Part shown: piece after piece, positions 43,870-53,031 of the stretch
How positions within the stretch are numbered: the stretch's first letter is position 1
Layout of the letters: every line of letters starts with the position of its first letter
Source: Rhodobacter sp. TJ_12
Lineage (GTDB): Bacteria > Pseudomonadota > Alphaproteobacteria > Rhodobacterales > Rhodobacteraceae
Length of the DNA: 64,000 nt
Direction: 5' to 3'
Assembly: GCF_020023995.1 (NCBI RefSeq)
Contig: NZ_NRRD01000006.1
Span: 62,001-126,000, forward strand
Position numbers and translations under genes: made by a program
The notes under the pieces: generated by a model
The model's database searches: none
What the model saw: only the letters and a program-made list of their open reading frames with translations
What the model was told of the DNA's origin: nothing

Positions 43870-43938
43870 GGCGACACCCTCAGGGAGGAGGAGAGAGGGT
43901 GTCGCCGATCTCCGAGGCCAGGGAGGAGGAGAGGCCTC
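43870..43938 (-). ncRNA. ccsR1: Cuckoo-type sRNA 1 (double hairpin)
   Basis: First pair after the DUF1127 gene. Hairpin A: GAGGCC/GGCCTC (43914-43919, 43933-43938). Hairpin B: a perfect 12-bp stem GGCGACACCCTC/GAGGGTGTCGCC (43870-43881, 43895-43906). Both loops carry the CUCCUCCUCCCU sequence on the transcribed strand. Ends after processing are not visible. Confidence 0.75.
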
Positions 43939-43945
43939 AGGATGC

Positions 43946-44149
43946 TTATTTGCCGTAGGCTGCTTCCAGCGCGATGCGGGTCAGCATCGAGCGGTGCATG
44001 CCCAGATCACTCAATTCGCGTTCCGAAAGCGAGCGCAGTTCCGCCAGCGTTTGGCGGTAGACCTTGCGGCGCGCCAGCGCCTCACGCACGGTGGCAACGA
44101 TCTGGGCCATGCCCATATCGGAAGTGCGGATGTCGCTCACCAATGCCAT
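43946..44149 (-). CDS. ccaF1: DUF1127 protein, CcaF1-like, cotranscribed with the hairpin array
   Basis: 67 residues, basic, DUF1127: REALARRKVYRQTLAELRSLSERELSDLGMHRSMLTRIALEAAYGK, the family's arginine-rich helix pair. The start is the ATG giving MALVSDIRTSD; a 38-codon upstream run is rejected. In R. sphaeroides the equivalent CcaF1 is an RNA-binding protein that affects maturation of the downstream CcsR RNAs and general RNA turnover, and is stress induced. Same order here, with the array 7 nt downstream. Confidence 0.88.
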   Translation of the reverse strand: MALVSDIRTSDMGMAQIVATVREALARRKVYRQTLAELRSLSERELSDLGMHRSMLTRIALEAAYGK

Positions 44150-44450
44150 CGGTCGTCTCTTTCGTCTTTCAGCTTTGATACCATTGCGCGGTGGGCTCAG
44201 AATGTCTCTGTGGTTCACCGTCGCTGTTGGGGCTAACATGGGGGAATTGCTGCATCTGCACAATGGCGCTTAGAAGCAACGCCGCCTTGCGAAAAATGCA
44301 TAACGGATTCTGACCTGTTTCCGCCTTCAAACTGCGTTAATTCCAAAATTTGGCGCTCAAATTTTGCGCGAATCTTGCTTGGGGTGGCAAAGCCCCTTGC
44401 AGCGCGCGGCAAAAACGCCACAGTCGCGCGCAAATCGACAGGAGATTTTC
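44150..44450. promoter_or_regulatory. 301-nt divergent promoter region between ccaF1 and mrp
   Basis: No gene is seen. It is less GC-rich than its surroundings and must hold the ccaF1-ccsR promoter (RpoH-type in R. sphaeroides) and the mrp promoter. I could not identify -35/-10 boxes with confidence. CAGGAGA before the mrp ATG is a ribosome site. Confidence 0.4.
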
Positions 44451-45524
44451 ATGGCCCTTACGAAGGAATCGGTGCTCGAAAAACTGCGCAACACGCCCCT
44501 GCCGGGCGGTGGTGATGCCGTCAGCCGCGATCTGGTGCATGCGCTGGCCGTCGAATCGGGGGTGGTGCGCTTTGTGCTTGAGGGCGCGCCCGAAGCCGAG
44601 CTGGTCGCGATACGCCCGATCCTCGAAGAAGCCGTGCGCGGGCTTGAGGGGCTTAATGCCCTGTCCGTGGTGATCCCGGCGGGGCCGCCCAAAGGCATGG
44701 GCAAACCCAAGCAGGGCGTGAAGATCGGAGGCCATCCCACGCCGCAGGCGGGGCCAACCCCGGTGCCGGGCGTGCGCCACATCATCGCCGTGGGCTCGGG
44801 CAAAGGCGGCGTCGGCAAATCCACCGTTGCGGCGAACCTTGCCGTAGCCTTGGCCAAGGCCGGGCGCAAGGTCGGGCTTCTGGATGCCGATCTTTACGGT
44901 CCAAGCCAGCCGCGCATGATGGGCGCGACCGAGCGCCCCGGGTCGGACGACGGTGAAAACATCACCCCCGTGATGGCGCATGGTGTGGTGCTGATGTCGC
45001 TGGGCTTGATGCTGCGCGAGGATGAGGCGGTGATCTGGCGCGGCCCGATGCTGATGGGGGCGATGCAGCAGCTTTTGGGGCAGGTGCGCTGGAATGCCTA
45101 TGGCGATCTGGATGTGCTGGTGATCGACCTGCCGCCGGGCACCGGCGATGTGCAATTGAGCCTGTGCCAGAAAACCACGCTTGATGGCGCGGTGATCGTG
45201 TCCACGCCGCAAGATGTGGCGCTTTTGGATGCCAAGAAAGCGCTGGATATGTTTGCCAAGCTCAAGGTGCCGGTCGTTGGGCTGATTGAAAACATGTCCA
45301 CCTATGTCTGCCCCAATTGCGGGCATGAGGCGCATCTCTTTGGCCATGGCGGCGTCGCGGAAGAGGCCAAGCGGCTGAACCTGCCGTTCCTCGGTGCGCT
45401 GCCGCTCGCGCTAGAGGTGCGGATGGCGGGCGATGCGGGCACGCCCATCGCAGCCGGTGATGGCGCCGCGGCCGAGGCTTATGCGGCACTGGCGCGCCAT
45501 GTGATCGACGCGGGCCTCGCCTGA
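44451..45524 (+). CDS. mrp: Mrp/NBP35-family Fe-S cluster carrier ATPase
   Basis: 357 residues. N-terminal DUF59/MIP18 domain (about 1-90), then a P-loop deviant Walker A SGKGGVGKSTVAANLAVA (about 117-134), LIENMSTYVCPNCGHEAHLFG with the cluster-binding Cys287 and Cys290, and switch motifs DADLYGPSQPRMMG and DLPPGTGDVQL. ApbC-type bacterial Mrp that binds and transfers 4Fe-4S clusters. Fits with SufT- and SufA-like genes elsewhere in the window. Strong ATG behind caggag. Confidence 0.95.
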   Translation: MALTKESVLEKLRNTPLPGGGDAVSRDLVHALAVESGVVRFVLEGAPEAELVAIRPILEEAVRGLEGLNALSVVIPAGPPKGMGKPKQGVKIGGHPTPQAGPTPVPGVRHIIAVGSGKGGVGKSTVAANLAVALAKAGRKVGLLDADLYGPSQPRMMGATERPGSDDGENITPVMAHGVVLMSLGLMLREDEAVIWRGPMLMGAMQQLLGQVRWNAYGDLDVLVIDLPPGTGDVQLSLCQKTTLDGAVIVSTPQDVALLDAKKALDMFAKLKVPVVGLIENMSTYVCPNCGHEAHLFGHGGVAEEAKRLNLPFLGALPLALEVRMAGDAGTPIAAGDGAAAEAYAALARHVIDAGLA

Positions 45525-45580
45525 CCGGGCGCACCGGGCGCGGGCCGGGATCGAACGGCCCCGCTATCCCCCAAAAACAA

Positions 45581-45605
45581 AAGGCGCCCCGCAGGGCGCC
45601 TTTTT
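45581..45605. terminator. Terminator between convergent mrp and yebC
   Basis: AAGGCGCCC, loop CGCA, GGGCGCCTT followed by TTT on the plus strand; A-rich upstream gives it activity on the minus strand as well. Confidence 0.88.
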
Positions 45606-45626
45606 CATGGCTGGATGCGCGCAAGC

Positions 45627-46367
45627 TTAAAGCTGCGCGGCCACATCCTCGGGCACGTCGAAGTTATGGGTGACGGTTTGCACGTCATCATCTTCTTCCA
45701 GCACATCGATCAGCTTCATCAGCTTTTGCGCGGTTTCCAGATCGACCTCGGTGGTGACCTGCGGCTTCCAGATCAGTTTGGATTCCGTGGATTCCCCCAA
45801 GATCTTTTCCAGCGCCTCGGACACTTCCGAAAGGTTTTCCACCGCGCAATAGATCCAGTGGCCTTCCTCGTCGCTTTCGACATCATCGGCCCCCGCTTCC
45901 AGCGCGGCCATCATCACCGTATCGGCATCGCCCGCCTCTGCCGGGTAGCTGATTTCGCCCACCCGGTCGAAACCGTGGCTGACCGAGCCGGTCTGACCAA
46001 GGTTGCCGCCCGCCTTCGCAAAGGCCGAGCGCACGTTCGACGCGGTGCGGTTGAGGTTGTCGGTCATCGCCTCGACGATGATCGCGATGCCATTGGGGCC
46101 GTAGCCTTCATACCGCATCTCGGTGTAATCGGCGGCATCGCCCATTTGCGATTTCTTGATCGCACGGTCGATCACATCCTTGGGCATCGACTGCGCTTTC
46201 GCAGCCTTCACCGCCAGCCGCAGACGCGGGTTCTTGTCGGGATCGGGGTCACCCATTTTCGCGGCGACGGTGATTTCCTTCGCCAGTTTCGAAAACATCT
46301 TCGAGCGGATCGCATCCTGCTTGCCCTTGCGGTGCTGGATGTTCGCCCATTTGGAATGGCCTGCCAT
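45627..46367 (-). CDS. yebC: YebC/PmpR-family DNA-binding / translation regulator
   Basis: 246 residues, full length. [25 protein letters not shown] is the diagnostic N-terminus, with [36 protein letters not shown] and the acidic C-terminus. YebC proteins have been described as transcription regulators and, more recently, as helping ribosomes through proline stretches; which applies here is open. A 21-codon upstream extension is rejected. Confidence 0.95.
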   Translation of the reverse strand: MAGHSKWANIQHRKGKQDAIRSKMFSKLAKEITVAAKMGDPDPDKNPRLRLAVKAAKAQSMPKDVIDRAIKKSQMGDAADYTEMRYEGYGPNGIAIIVEAMTDNLNRTASNVRSAFAKAGGNLGQTGSVSHGFDRVGEISYPAEAGDADTVMMAALEAGADDVESDEEGHWIYCAVENLSEVSEALEKILGESTESKLIWKPQVTTEVDLETAQKLMKLIDVLEEDDDVQTVTHNFDVPEDVAAQL

Positions 46368-46439
46368 GCCCGTCTCCGTCTCATTGCGCGTGTTGGCGGC
46401 TTCTATAGCCACAGCCCGCGCGCGCCGCAAGCCGCGCTG

Positions 46440-46847
46440 TCAGCGCAGGGCATCGCCGCCGGGCTGGCCGTAATTGGGATCGGGGTCCGGATCGCCGCCC
46501 TTGGGCGTGCGGAAAGTAAAGCGCCGCCCATCGCTGTGGCGCACCAGCGTGATCGTGGCATAGGGCTCCAGCACGGCTTCCGCGCCTGGCACCCAGATCG
46601 CGCGGTGCTGAACCACCTGATACGCGGTCTCTGTTGGACAACCGACCAAATCCCCCTGCATCGCCACCGCCAGATCGGCCCCGCAGCGCGCGCCATCGGT
46701 GAAATGCACGCTCAACGCCGTGCCATGCAAGCTGACCTGATCGGGCCGCGCAGGCCATGCCCCCTGCCCCGCGCAACCGGCCAGCACAGCGCCCCCCAAA
46801 AGCGTGGCGCCAAGGATACGGGCAATGCGTGGCGGGATCATGGACAC
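46440..46847 (-). CDS. Putative lipoprotein
   Basis: 135 residues. Signal peptide with lipobox LAGC (about Cys25) and a mature domain containing DQVSLHGTALSVHFTDGARCGADLAVAMQGDLVGCPTE, with two further cysteines. Ends in a Gly/Pro/Asp-rich tail (KGGDPDPDPNYGQPGG). No family recognised. Between yebC and an SLC13 permease gene on the same strand. Confidence 0.72.
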   Translation of the reverse strand: MSMIPPRIARILGATLLGGAVLAGCAGQGAWPARPDQVSLHGTALSVHFTDGARCGADLAVAMQGDLVGCPTETAYQVVQHRAIWVPGAEAVLEPYATITLVRHSDGRRFTFRTPKGGDPDPDPNYGQPGGDALR

Positions 46848-46862
46848 ACCTCTTTCAATCGG

Positions 46863-48662
46863 TCAGGGGGCAACGGGGGCCGGGATCAGCGGCCAGATCA
46901 GCGGAATGACAAAGGTCGCCACCCCCGCCAGCAACAGGTTCAGCGGCACTCCAACCTTCAGATAGTCCGAGAAATGATAGCCGCCCGGCCCATAGACAAG
47001 CGTGTTCGTCTGATAGCCAATCGGCGTGGCGAAAGAGGCCGAGGCCGAAAACATCACCGCCACGACCAGCGGGCGCGGATCGATGCCAAGCGTATGCCCC
47101 AACTGGATCGCCACCGGGGTCAAGATGACGGCAACGGCATTGTTCGACACCGTCTCGGTCAACACCGATCCCAGCAGATAAACGGCCAGTAGCGCAATTT
47201 GCGGCGGCACGCCTTGCAAGACGGGCGCGACCGCATCGACCAGCAGTTGCACCGCGCCAGACCGATCCAGCGCCACGCCGACAACCAGCATGGCGAAAAT
47301 AAGCGCCATCAAACGCCCTTCGATGAAGGAAAACGCCTCGTCCGGGTCAATCGCGCGCGACAAAAGCATCACTGCGACCGCCAAAGTGGCCAGCAGCAGG
47401 ATCGGCGCCACGTCAAAGGCCGCAAGCCCCACCACCGCCGCCATCGCGCCCACCGCAATCGGCGCCTTGGAGCGGCGGAACGGGCGGATCGTCGGCTTTG
47501 TCACATCGACAAGGTCCATATCGGCGGCCAGCCGCGCAATATCGCCCGGCGCGCCTTCCAAAAGCAGCGTATCGCCCACCACGACCACCAGATCGTCCAG
47601 CTTGCGACCGATGTTCTGGTTGCGCCGATGCGCGGCCAGAACATAAACGCCATAGCGCCGCCGCAGCCGCAAATCGCCCAAGCTGCGCCCGATCATCCGG
47701 CAGCCGGGCGAGATCAGCACTTCAACGGTTTCGGTCTGCACCGAGGACAGCTTGTCCACCATGCGCAGATCGGCATTGTGTTGCAGGCTCATCAATTCAG
47801 CCATCTCGGTGCGCAACACGACCCGATCGCCCGCCGCCAGCACCGCTGCGCCCAAATCGCGCCGCAACGAGGCATCGCCGCGCAACACGTCGATCACCCG
47901 CATGCCTTCGCGCTTGAACAACTCCACCTCCAAGACCGGCTGGCCGATCAGGCCAGAGCCTTCGGGCAAGGCCACCTCGGTGAAGAATTTCATCTTGCGC
48001 TTATCGCCCAAAAGCGCCCCCATCGAGGTGCGGTCGGGCAGAAGGTGGCGGCCAATCAACAACATGTAAAGCCCGCCCACCAACACATGAACAAGCCCCA
48101 TCGGCGCGATTTCGAACATGGTGAAAGGCACCATTTCTTTTTGGCGCGCCACACCATCGACCAAAAGGTTGGTCGAGGTGCCAATCAGCGTGATCGTGCC
48201 GCCCAAGATCGCGGCATAAGACAGCGGGATCAGGAATTTCGATGGCGCCACCCCCAAGCGGCGCGCCAAAGCCATCATCACCGGCATCATCAGCACAACG
48301 ACCGGCGTATTGTTCAAAAAGGCCGAAGCCGCCGCAATCGCCGCAAAAATCGCGATCACCGCAATCACGGGGCGATCATCGACATGCTTTTCCGCCAGCC
48401 GCGTCAGCCAATCCAGCGCGCCGGTGCGCACCAGCCCGCCCATCAGCAGGAACATCATCACAATGGTCCATGGGGCCGAGTTGGACAAAACCCCCGTGGC
48501 ATCTTCGTAAGAGACAATGCCCAAAAGCAAAACAAACGCCGCGCCACCAATGGCAATCACCTCGGTGGCAAAAGTCTCGCGCGTGAACAGCACAAGCATC
48601 CCGGCCACCAGCGCCAGCGTCAGCCAAGCTTCCGTGGCTTGGCTCAGTCCAAGGTCGATCAT
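46863..48662 (-). CDS. SLC13/DASS-family permease with two RCK-C (TrkA-C) domains
   Basis: 599 residues. Membrane helices at about 5-200 and 400-595 surround a soluble insert (about 205-380) that reads as two TrkA-C/RCK-C domains (EVALPEGSGLIGQPVLEVELFKREGMRVIDVLRGD; VEVLISPGCRMIGRSLGDLRLRRRYGVYVLAAHR). NTPVVVLMMPVMMALARR and TVSNNAVAVILTPVAIQLG are the paired substrate/cation motifs. The family carries sulfate, dicarboxylates or other anions; ligand here unknown. Confidence 0.88.
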   Translation of the reverse strand: MIDLGLSQATEAWLTLALVAGMLVLFTRETFATEVIAIGGAAFVLLLGIVSYEDATGVLSNSAPWTIVMMFLLMGGLVRTGALDWLTRLAEKHVDDRPVIAVIAIFAAIAAASAFLNNTPVVVLMMPVMMALARRLGVAPSKFLIPLSYAAILGGTITLIGTSTNLLVDGVARQKEMVPFTMFEIAPMGLVHVLVGGLYMLLIGRHLLPDRTSMGALLGDKRKMKFFTEVALPEGSGLIGQPVLEVELFKREGMRVIDVLRGDASLRRDLGAAVLAAGDRVVLRTEMAELMSLQHNADLRMVDKLSSVQTETVEVLISPGCRMIGRSLGDLRLRRRYGVYVLAAHRRNQNIGRKLDDLVVVVGDTLLLEGAPGDIARLAADMDLVDVTKPTIRPFRRSKAPIAVGAMAAVVGLAAFDVAPILLLATLAVAVMLLSRAIDPDEAFSFIEGRLMALIFAMLVVGVALDRSGAVQLLVDAVAPVLQGVPPQIALLAVYLLGSVLTETVSNNAVAVILTPVAIQLGHTLGIDPRPLVVAVMFSASASFATPIGYQTNTLVYGPGGYHFSDYLKVGVPLNLLLAGVATFVIPLIWPLIPAPVAP

Positions 48663-48789
48663 CGCGCACCTCTTTCCTTCGCCGCGATACTACCCGCGCC
48701 GGGCAATCCGGCAAGGGGCCATCTGCGCGCGCCAGCCGGCCACGCCCGGACTTGCACAAAGCGTGATCGCATGGCGCGGCCTGCGCGGC

Positions 48790-49605
48790 TCAAACAGGCG
48801 CAGAGGGCGGCAAATGCCCGCCCACACGCACCGGCACGATCCGCGTCGCATGGCCCGAACGATCATCGGTTTCGAGATAAACCCCCGACAGCGTCACCGC
48901 GCCCCGCGCGGGCGAGAATTTCTCGCGCGTCATGCCGGTGACGAAGCGGCGCATCGGTTCGGCCTTTTCCATGCCGATCACGGAATCATAATCGCCGCAC
49001 ATACCCGCATCGCTTAGATAGCCGGTGCCGCCCGACAAGATCATCGCATCCGCCGTCGGCACATGGGTATGGGTGCCCACCACAAGGCTGGCCCGGCCAT
49101 TGCAAAAATGCCCCATCGCCATCTTTTCCGAGGTCGCCTCGCAATGCACATCGACGATGATCGCCTGCGCCTGCCCACCCAATGGATGGGCGCGCAAGAC
49201 CGTATCCATCGCCGAAAACGGGTCATCAAAGGCGCGTTTCATGAAGACCTGTCCCAAAACCTGGGTCACCAGCACCTTGCGCCCGCGCCGGTCTTCAAAA
49301 AGCCGCGCGCCCTTGCCCGGCGCCTCTTTCGCGTAATTGACCGGGCGGATCACCCGCTGTTCGGTTTCGATGAAGCGCAGCATATCCTTTTGGTCAAAGG
49401 CATGATCGCCCAGCGTCACCACATCGGCGCCCGCCGCCAGCAGCACGCGCGCATGATCGCCCGTCAGCCCCATGCCGCCCGAGGCATTCTCGCCATTGAC
49501 CACCACGAAATCGAGCCGCCACTCTTCGCGCAAGCGCGGCAACTGCTCCACCACGGCGGCGCGGCCCGCCCGCCCCATTACATCGCCAAGGAAAAGTATT
49601 TTCAT
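48790..49605 (-). CDS. TIGR00282 / YmdB-like metallophosphoesterase
   Basis: 271 residues from MKILFLGDVMGRAGRAAV. Di-iron calcineurin-like motifs: GDVMGR, VVNGENASGGMGL, GDHAFDQKDM and THTHVPTADAMIL. Bacillus YmdB homologues hydrolyse 2',3'-cyclic nucleotides and cAMP-type substrates. It starts 58 nt downstream of the 5-formyl-THF cyclo-ligase stop, likely one transcript. Confidence 0.92.
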   Translation of the reverse strand: MKILFLGDVMGRAGRAAVVEQLPRLREEWRLDFVVVNGENASGGMGLTGDHARVLLAAGADVVTLGDHAFDQKDMLRFIETEQRVIRPVNYAKEAPGKGARLFEDRRGRKVLVTQVLGQVFMKRAFDDPFSAMDTVLRAHPLGGQAQAIIVDVHCEATSEKMAMGHFCNGRASLVVGTHTHVPTADAMILSGGTGYLSDAGMCGDYDSVIGMEKAEPMRRFVTGMTREKFSPARGAVTLSGVYLETDDRSGHATRIVPVRVGGHLPPSAPV

Positions 49606-49663
49606 GGTGTTGCATAGGCCCAAGGGTGACGAAAAAGCAAGGGCATTGGCGCAGATGGGCCAG

Positions 49664-50224
49664 CTAGCCGCCACGCGGCCAGATCGGGCCGTTTTCGGTC
49701 ACGATCAAATCCAGCGGTTGGTCGGTCGGCTCAATCGGCACTTCGTCCAGTTCCTGCGCCGCAAAGGCAAAACCGATCGCCGTGGTTGGCCCTTTGGCGC
49801 GCAACGCCTCCAACGTGCGGTCATAAAAGCCCCCGCCATAGCCCAGCCGGTAGCCACGCCGATCAAAGGCGACAAGCGGCACGATCAGCACACGTGGGAT
49901 CACCTGTGGCCCCTCTTGCGGAATGGCCGCACCATATTCGCCCTCGATAAGCGGGGTCGTCGCGGTCCATTTGCGGAAAATCAGCCCGCGCCCCGGCCCC
50001 AAAATCACCGGCACGCCAACCGGGCCGGAATGGCCTTCCATCACCCGACGCGGATCAATCTCTGTGCGGATCGGCATATATCCCGCCAGCGGCGCCGGGC
50101 CAAAACGCATCAGCGCCGACAGCAGGTGGTCACAGGCCGCGCCCTGCCCCGCGGCAAAGGCCGCCTTGCGCCGCGCAAAGGCCGTTTGGCGCGCCTGGGC
50201 CTTCCGTTCGATCAAATCCGTCAC
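49664..50224 (-). CDS. 5-formyltetrahydrofolate cyclo-ligase
   Basis: Converts 5-formyl-THF to 5,10-methenyl-THF with ATP. 186 residues from a GTG that overlaps the mgtE stop (GTGA). The family signature is at the C-terminal side: PLVAFDRRGYRLGYGGGFYDRTLEAL (about 120-145), preceded by YMPIRTEIDPRRVM. The reading frame extends 71 codons into mgtE, but that part is a shadow. Confidence 0.9.
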   Translation of the reverse strand: MTDLIERKAQARQTAFARRKAAFAAGQGAACDHLLSALMRFGPAPLAGYMPIRTEIDPRRVMEGHSGPVGVPVILGPGRGLIFRKWTATTPLIEGEYGAAIPQEGPQVIPRVLIVPLVAFDRRGYRLGYGGGFYDRTLEALRAKGPTTAIGFAFAAQELDEVPIEPTDQPLDLIVTENGPIWPRGG

Positions 50225-51600
50225 AACAACACCATTCCTGCCAGCGCCAAAAAGGCGAAAAAGCCCACCACATCGGTCACCGTAGTAACAAATGTGCCCG
50301 AGGCAAGCGCCGGGTCCGCGCCCAGCCGTTCCAGCGCCAAAGGCACGGCGATCCCGGCCAAGGCCGCAACAAAGAGGTTGATCACCATCGCCACGCCGAT
50401 CACCAGACCCAGTTCTGGCGTGCCAAACCACACCCAAGCCACCGCGCCCATCACCACGGCGAACACCGCCCCATTGGCAAAGCCCACCAAAGCCTCGCGT
50501 CGGACCACGCGCCAGACGTTGCTTTCGGTCAGGCTTTTGGTGGCCAGCGCGCGCACCGCAACGGTCAGCGTTTGCGTGCCCGCATTGCCCCCCATCGACG
50601 CGACAATGGGCATCAGCACCGCCAAAGCCACCAGCCGTTCAATCGTGCCCTCAAACAGCGCAATCACCGCCGAAGCCAAGATCGCGGTCAAAAGGTTCAC
50701 CATAAGCCACGGCAGCCGCTGGCGCACCGTTTCGGGCACGCTGTCGGAGATCGAGCTTTCATCGCCCACACCGGCCAGACGCAGAATGTCTTCTTCGTGT
50801 TCTTCATCCAGCACGTTCATCGCGTCATCGATGGTGATCACGCCCACCAGACGGTCATCATCATCCACGACGGGCGCGGAAATCAGGTGGTATTGGTTGA
50901 AGGCATAGGCGACATCCGCCTCTTCCTGGCGTGCCCAAATCGTGCGGAAACTGTCTTCGACCAGCGTATTGAGCGCCACATCGCGCTTTGAGGCCAAGAT
51001 CTTGCCCAAGGTGACATAGCCGACCGGGTGGTGAAACGGATCGACCAGCACCACATGGTAAAACTGATCGGGCAGCCAGTCTTCGGCGCGCAGGAAATCG
51101 ATCGCCTCGCCCACCGTCCAATGCTCGGGCGCGGTCACCACCTCGCGCTGCATCAAACGGCCTGCCGAATATTCGGGCCAATTCAGCGATTGCTCGACCG
51201 CCGCGCGGTCACTTTCATCCAGGGCGTCAAGAATCGCTTCTTGCTGCGGCTCTTCCAGATCCTCGATCAGATCGACCACGTCATCCGAATCGAGTTCGCG
51301 CACCGCATCTGCCAGAACCTCTGCCGGCAGATGTTCCAGCACGTCTTCGCGAATCGATTCGTCGATTTCCGACAGGATTTCCCCGTCGAATTCGGCCCCG
51401 TAAAGCTTGAGGATATCGCGCCGCTCGCCCGAGCCCACCTGTTCCAGAAGGTCGGCGATATCGGCAGCATGTAACGGTTCAAGAAGCGAGGTCAGCAGCG
51501 GCGCATCCGCACGCTCGGTCGCGTCAAGCACCTGTTCGACCAGATCGCCCGACAGCGCGTAATCCTCTTCGAATTCCTCCTCGGCCCGTTCTTGTGCCAT
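50221..51600 (-). CDS. mgtE: Magnesium transporter MgtE
   Basis: 459 residues: acidic N-terminal MgtE-N superhelix (about 30-140, LEHLPAEVLADAVRELDSDDVVDLIEDL), CBS pair (about 145-265, GYVTLGKILASKRDV; GVITIDDAMNVLDEEHEEDILRLAG), plug helix and five C-terminal membrane helices with GGNAGTQTLTVAVRAL, the conserved pore-lining region. Mg2+ channel gated by cytosolic Mg2+. ATG at 51600 chosen; upstream 35 codons rejected. Confidence 0.95.
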   Translation of the reverse strand: MAQERAEEEFEEDYALSGDLVEQVLDATERADAPLLTSLLEPLHAADIADLLEQVGSGERRDILKLYGAEFDGEILSEIDESIREDVLEHLPAEVLADAVRELDSDDVVDLIEDLEEPQQEAILDALDESDRAAVEQSLNWPEYSAGRLMQREVVTAPEHWTVGEAIDFLRAEDWLPDQFYHVVLVDPFHHPVGYVTLGKILASKRDVALNTLVEDSFRTIWARQEEADVAYAFNQYHLISAPVVDDDDRLVGVITIDDAMNVLDEEHEEDILRLAGVGDESSISDSVPETVRQRLPWLMVNLLTAILASAVIALFEGTIERLVALAVLMPIVASMGGNAGTQTLTVAVRALATKSLTESNVWRVVRREALVGFANGAVFAVVMGAVAWVWFGTPELGLVIGVAMVINLFVAALAGIAVPLALERLGADPALASGTFVTTVTDVVGFFAFLALAGMVLL

Positions 51601-51728
51601 TGCGCCCCCTGCTTTGCGTCGACCGAAGCCGGTTTGGGGCACCTTAGCCCAGCCCCTTGCGACACAAAAGCCGAGATTGGCAAAGCGAAAGGGGCGGCCT
51701 AGCATGGGGAAAAAGGAAAGGGCGGGCG

Positions 51729-53015
51729 ATGGTCGAGCTGATCTTGGGGCAGGTTTTGTGGTTCGCCGGGGATGCCATGGCCGAGGGCCAAAGCGCCGCG
51801 CGCCATGAACCGCACGGCGCGGTCGCGCTTGAGGGCGGGCGGATCGCGGCCGTAGGCCCGGCGGCAGACTTGCGCGCGCGCTATCCAGCCGCCCCGGTGA
51901 CCGATATGGGCGACAGGCTTTTATCGGCGGGCTTCATTGATGCCCATGTGCATTACCCGCAAACCGCCATCATCGCGAGCTGGGGCAAACGGCTGATTGA
52001 TTGGCTCAACAGCTACACTTTCCCAGAGGAAATGCGCTTTGCCGATCCGGCCTATGCAGCGGTAGTGGCGGGGACCTATTTCGATCTGGCGCTGGCGCAT
52101 GGCACCACCTCCATGTGCAGCTATGCCACGATCCACCCCGCCTCGGTCGAGGCGTTCTTTGCCGAGGCGCAAGCGCGGGGGCTGCGCGCGCTCACAGGCC
52201 GCACCTGCATGGACCGTGACACCGCGCCCGAGGGGCTACGCGATACCGCGCAAGCGGCCTATGATGAAAGCAAAGCGCTTTTGGAGCATTGGCACGGGCG
52301 GGATCGGCTGTCTTATGTCATCACGCCCCGGTTTTCGCCCACCTCCACCCCCGATCAGCTTTTGGCCTTGGGCAGCCTGTGGGCCGAGCACCCCGATTGC
52401 CTGATGCAAACGCATCTGAGCGAACAGGTCGATGAAATTGCTTGGGTGAAAAGCCTGTATCCGCAGGCGCGCGACTACCTAGACACCTATGAAACCTTTG
52501 GCCTTTTGGGCGAAAATGGCGTTTACGGCCATGCCATCCACCTTGAGCCGCGCGAAGTGGCCCGGCTGCGCGAAGTAGGCGCGGGGCTCGCCCATTGCCC
52601 CACCTCGAATACCTTTATCGGCTCGGGCCTTTTTGATACGGCGGGGCTTGCGGGCGCGGGGCTGCGCGTCGGGCTTGCCACCGATACCGGCGGCGGCTCG
52701 AACTTTTCCATGCTGCGCACGATGGCGGCGGCTTATGAGGTCGCGCAACTGCGTGGCGTGGCGCTGCACCCGGCGCAGCTTTGGTATTTGGCCACCACCG
52801 GCGCGGCGCGGCTTTTGCGGATCGAGGACAGGGTTGGCAACCTTGCCCCCGGCATGGAAGCCGATCTGATTGCGCTTGATCTGGCCTCGACGCCCGTCAT
52901 CGCGCAACGCGTGGCGCGGGCCGAGGATTTCTGGGAAAACCTCTTCCCCACCATCATGATGGGTGATGACCGGGCGATTGCGGCGGTTTGGGTGGCCGGG
53001 GAACGGCGGGTCTGA
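51729..53015 (+). CDS. guaD: Guanine deaminase
   Basis: Hydrolyses guanine to xanthine and ammonia. 428 residues, amidohydrolase superfamily. Zn ligands are in FIDAHVHYPQ, QTHLSEQVDEIAW, HAIHLEPRE, and LATDTGGGSNFSMLR. The C-terminal EDFWENLFPTIMMGDDRAIAAVWVAG is typical of bacterial GuaD. An AAGGAAAGG site precedes the ATG. Convergent with another purine deaminase gene, which makes a purine-catabolic pair. Confidence 0.93.
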   Translation: MVELILGQVLWFAGDAMAEGQSAARHEPHGAVALEGGRIAAVGPAADLRARYPAAPVTDMGDRLLSAGFIDAHVHYPQTAIIASWGKRLIDWLNSYTFPEEMRFADPAYAAVVAGTYFDLALAHGTTSMCSYATIHPASVEAFFAEAQARGLRALTGRTCMDRDTAPEGLRDTAQAAYDESKALLEHWHGRDRLSYVITPRFSPTSTPDQLLALGSLWAEHPDCLMQTHLSEQVDEIAWVKSLYPQARDYLDTYETFGLLGENGVYGHAIHLEPREVARLREVGAGLAHCPTSNTFIGSGLFDTAGLAGAGLRVGLATDTGGGSNFSMLRTMAAAYEVAQLRGVALHPAQLWYLATTGAARLLRIEDRVGNLAPGMEADLIALDLASTPVIAQRVARAEDFWENLFPTIMMGDDRAIAAVWVAGERRV

Positions 53016-53031
53016 TCCGAAAGCGCGGCGA

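Larger units (their letters stand above)
43601..43938 (-). repeat. Array of eight hairpins with conserved anti-Shine-Dalgarno loops (cuckoo/CcsR-type RNA cluster)
   Basis: On the minus strand each hairpin shows CTCCTCCC in its loop (AGGGAGGAGGAG on the plus strand) between arms that differ from copy to copy but pair within each copy. Loop starts on the plus strand: 43614, 43654, 43694, 43728, 43775, 43815, 43882, 43920. Spacers alternate short (7, 11, 9, 9 nt) and long (38, 15, 15 nt), grouping them into four pairs. It begins 7 nt after the DUF1127 stop. This is the arrangement of the CcsR1-4 RNAs of R. sphaeroides. Confidence 0.88.

Noticed and set aside
43601-43938. CRISPR array
   Set aside because: Spacing between loops is irregular (33 to 67 nt), the repeated unit is only 12-13 nt, the flanks are self-complementary, and no cas genes are near.
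43673-44178. Open frames running through the hairpin array on the plus strand (GRRRG repeats)
   Set aside because: They come from the repeated GGAGGAGGAG loops, not from protein coding; stem covariation and the terminator put the function on the minus-strand RNA.
45615-47192. 525-codon plus-strand frame opposite yebC
   Set aside because: Antisense shadow of yebC, the lipoprotein and the SLC13 permease gene.
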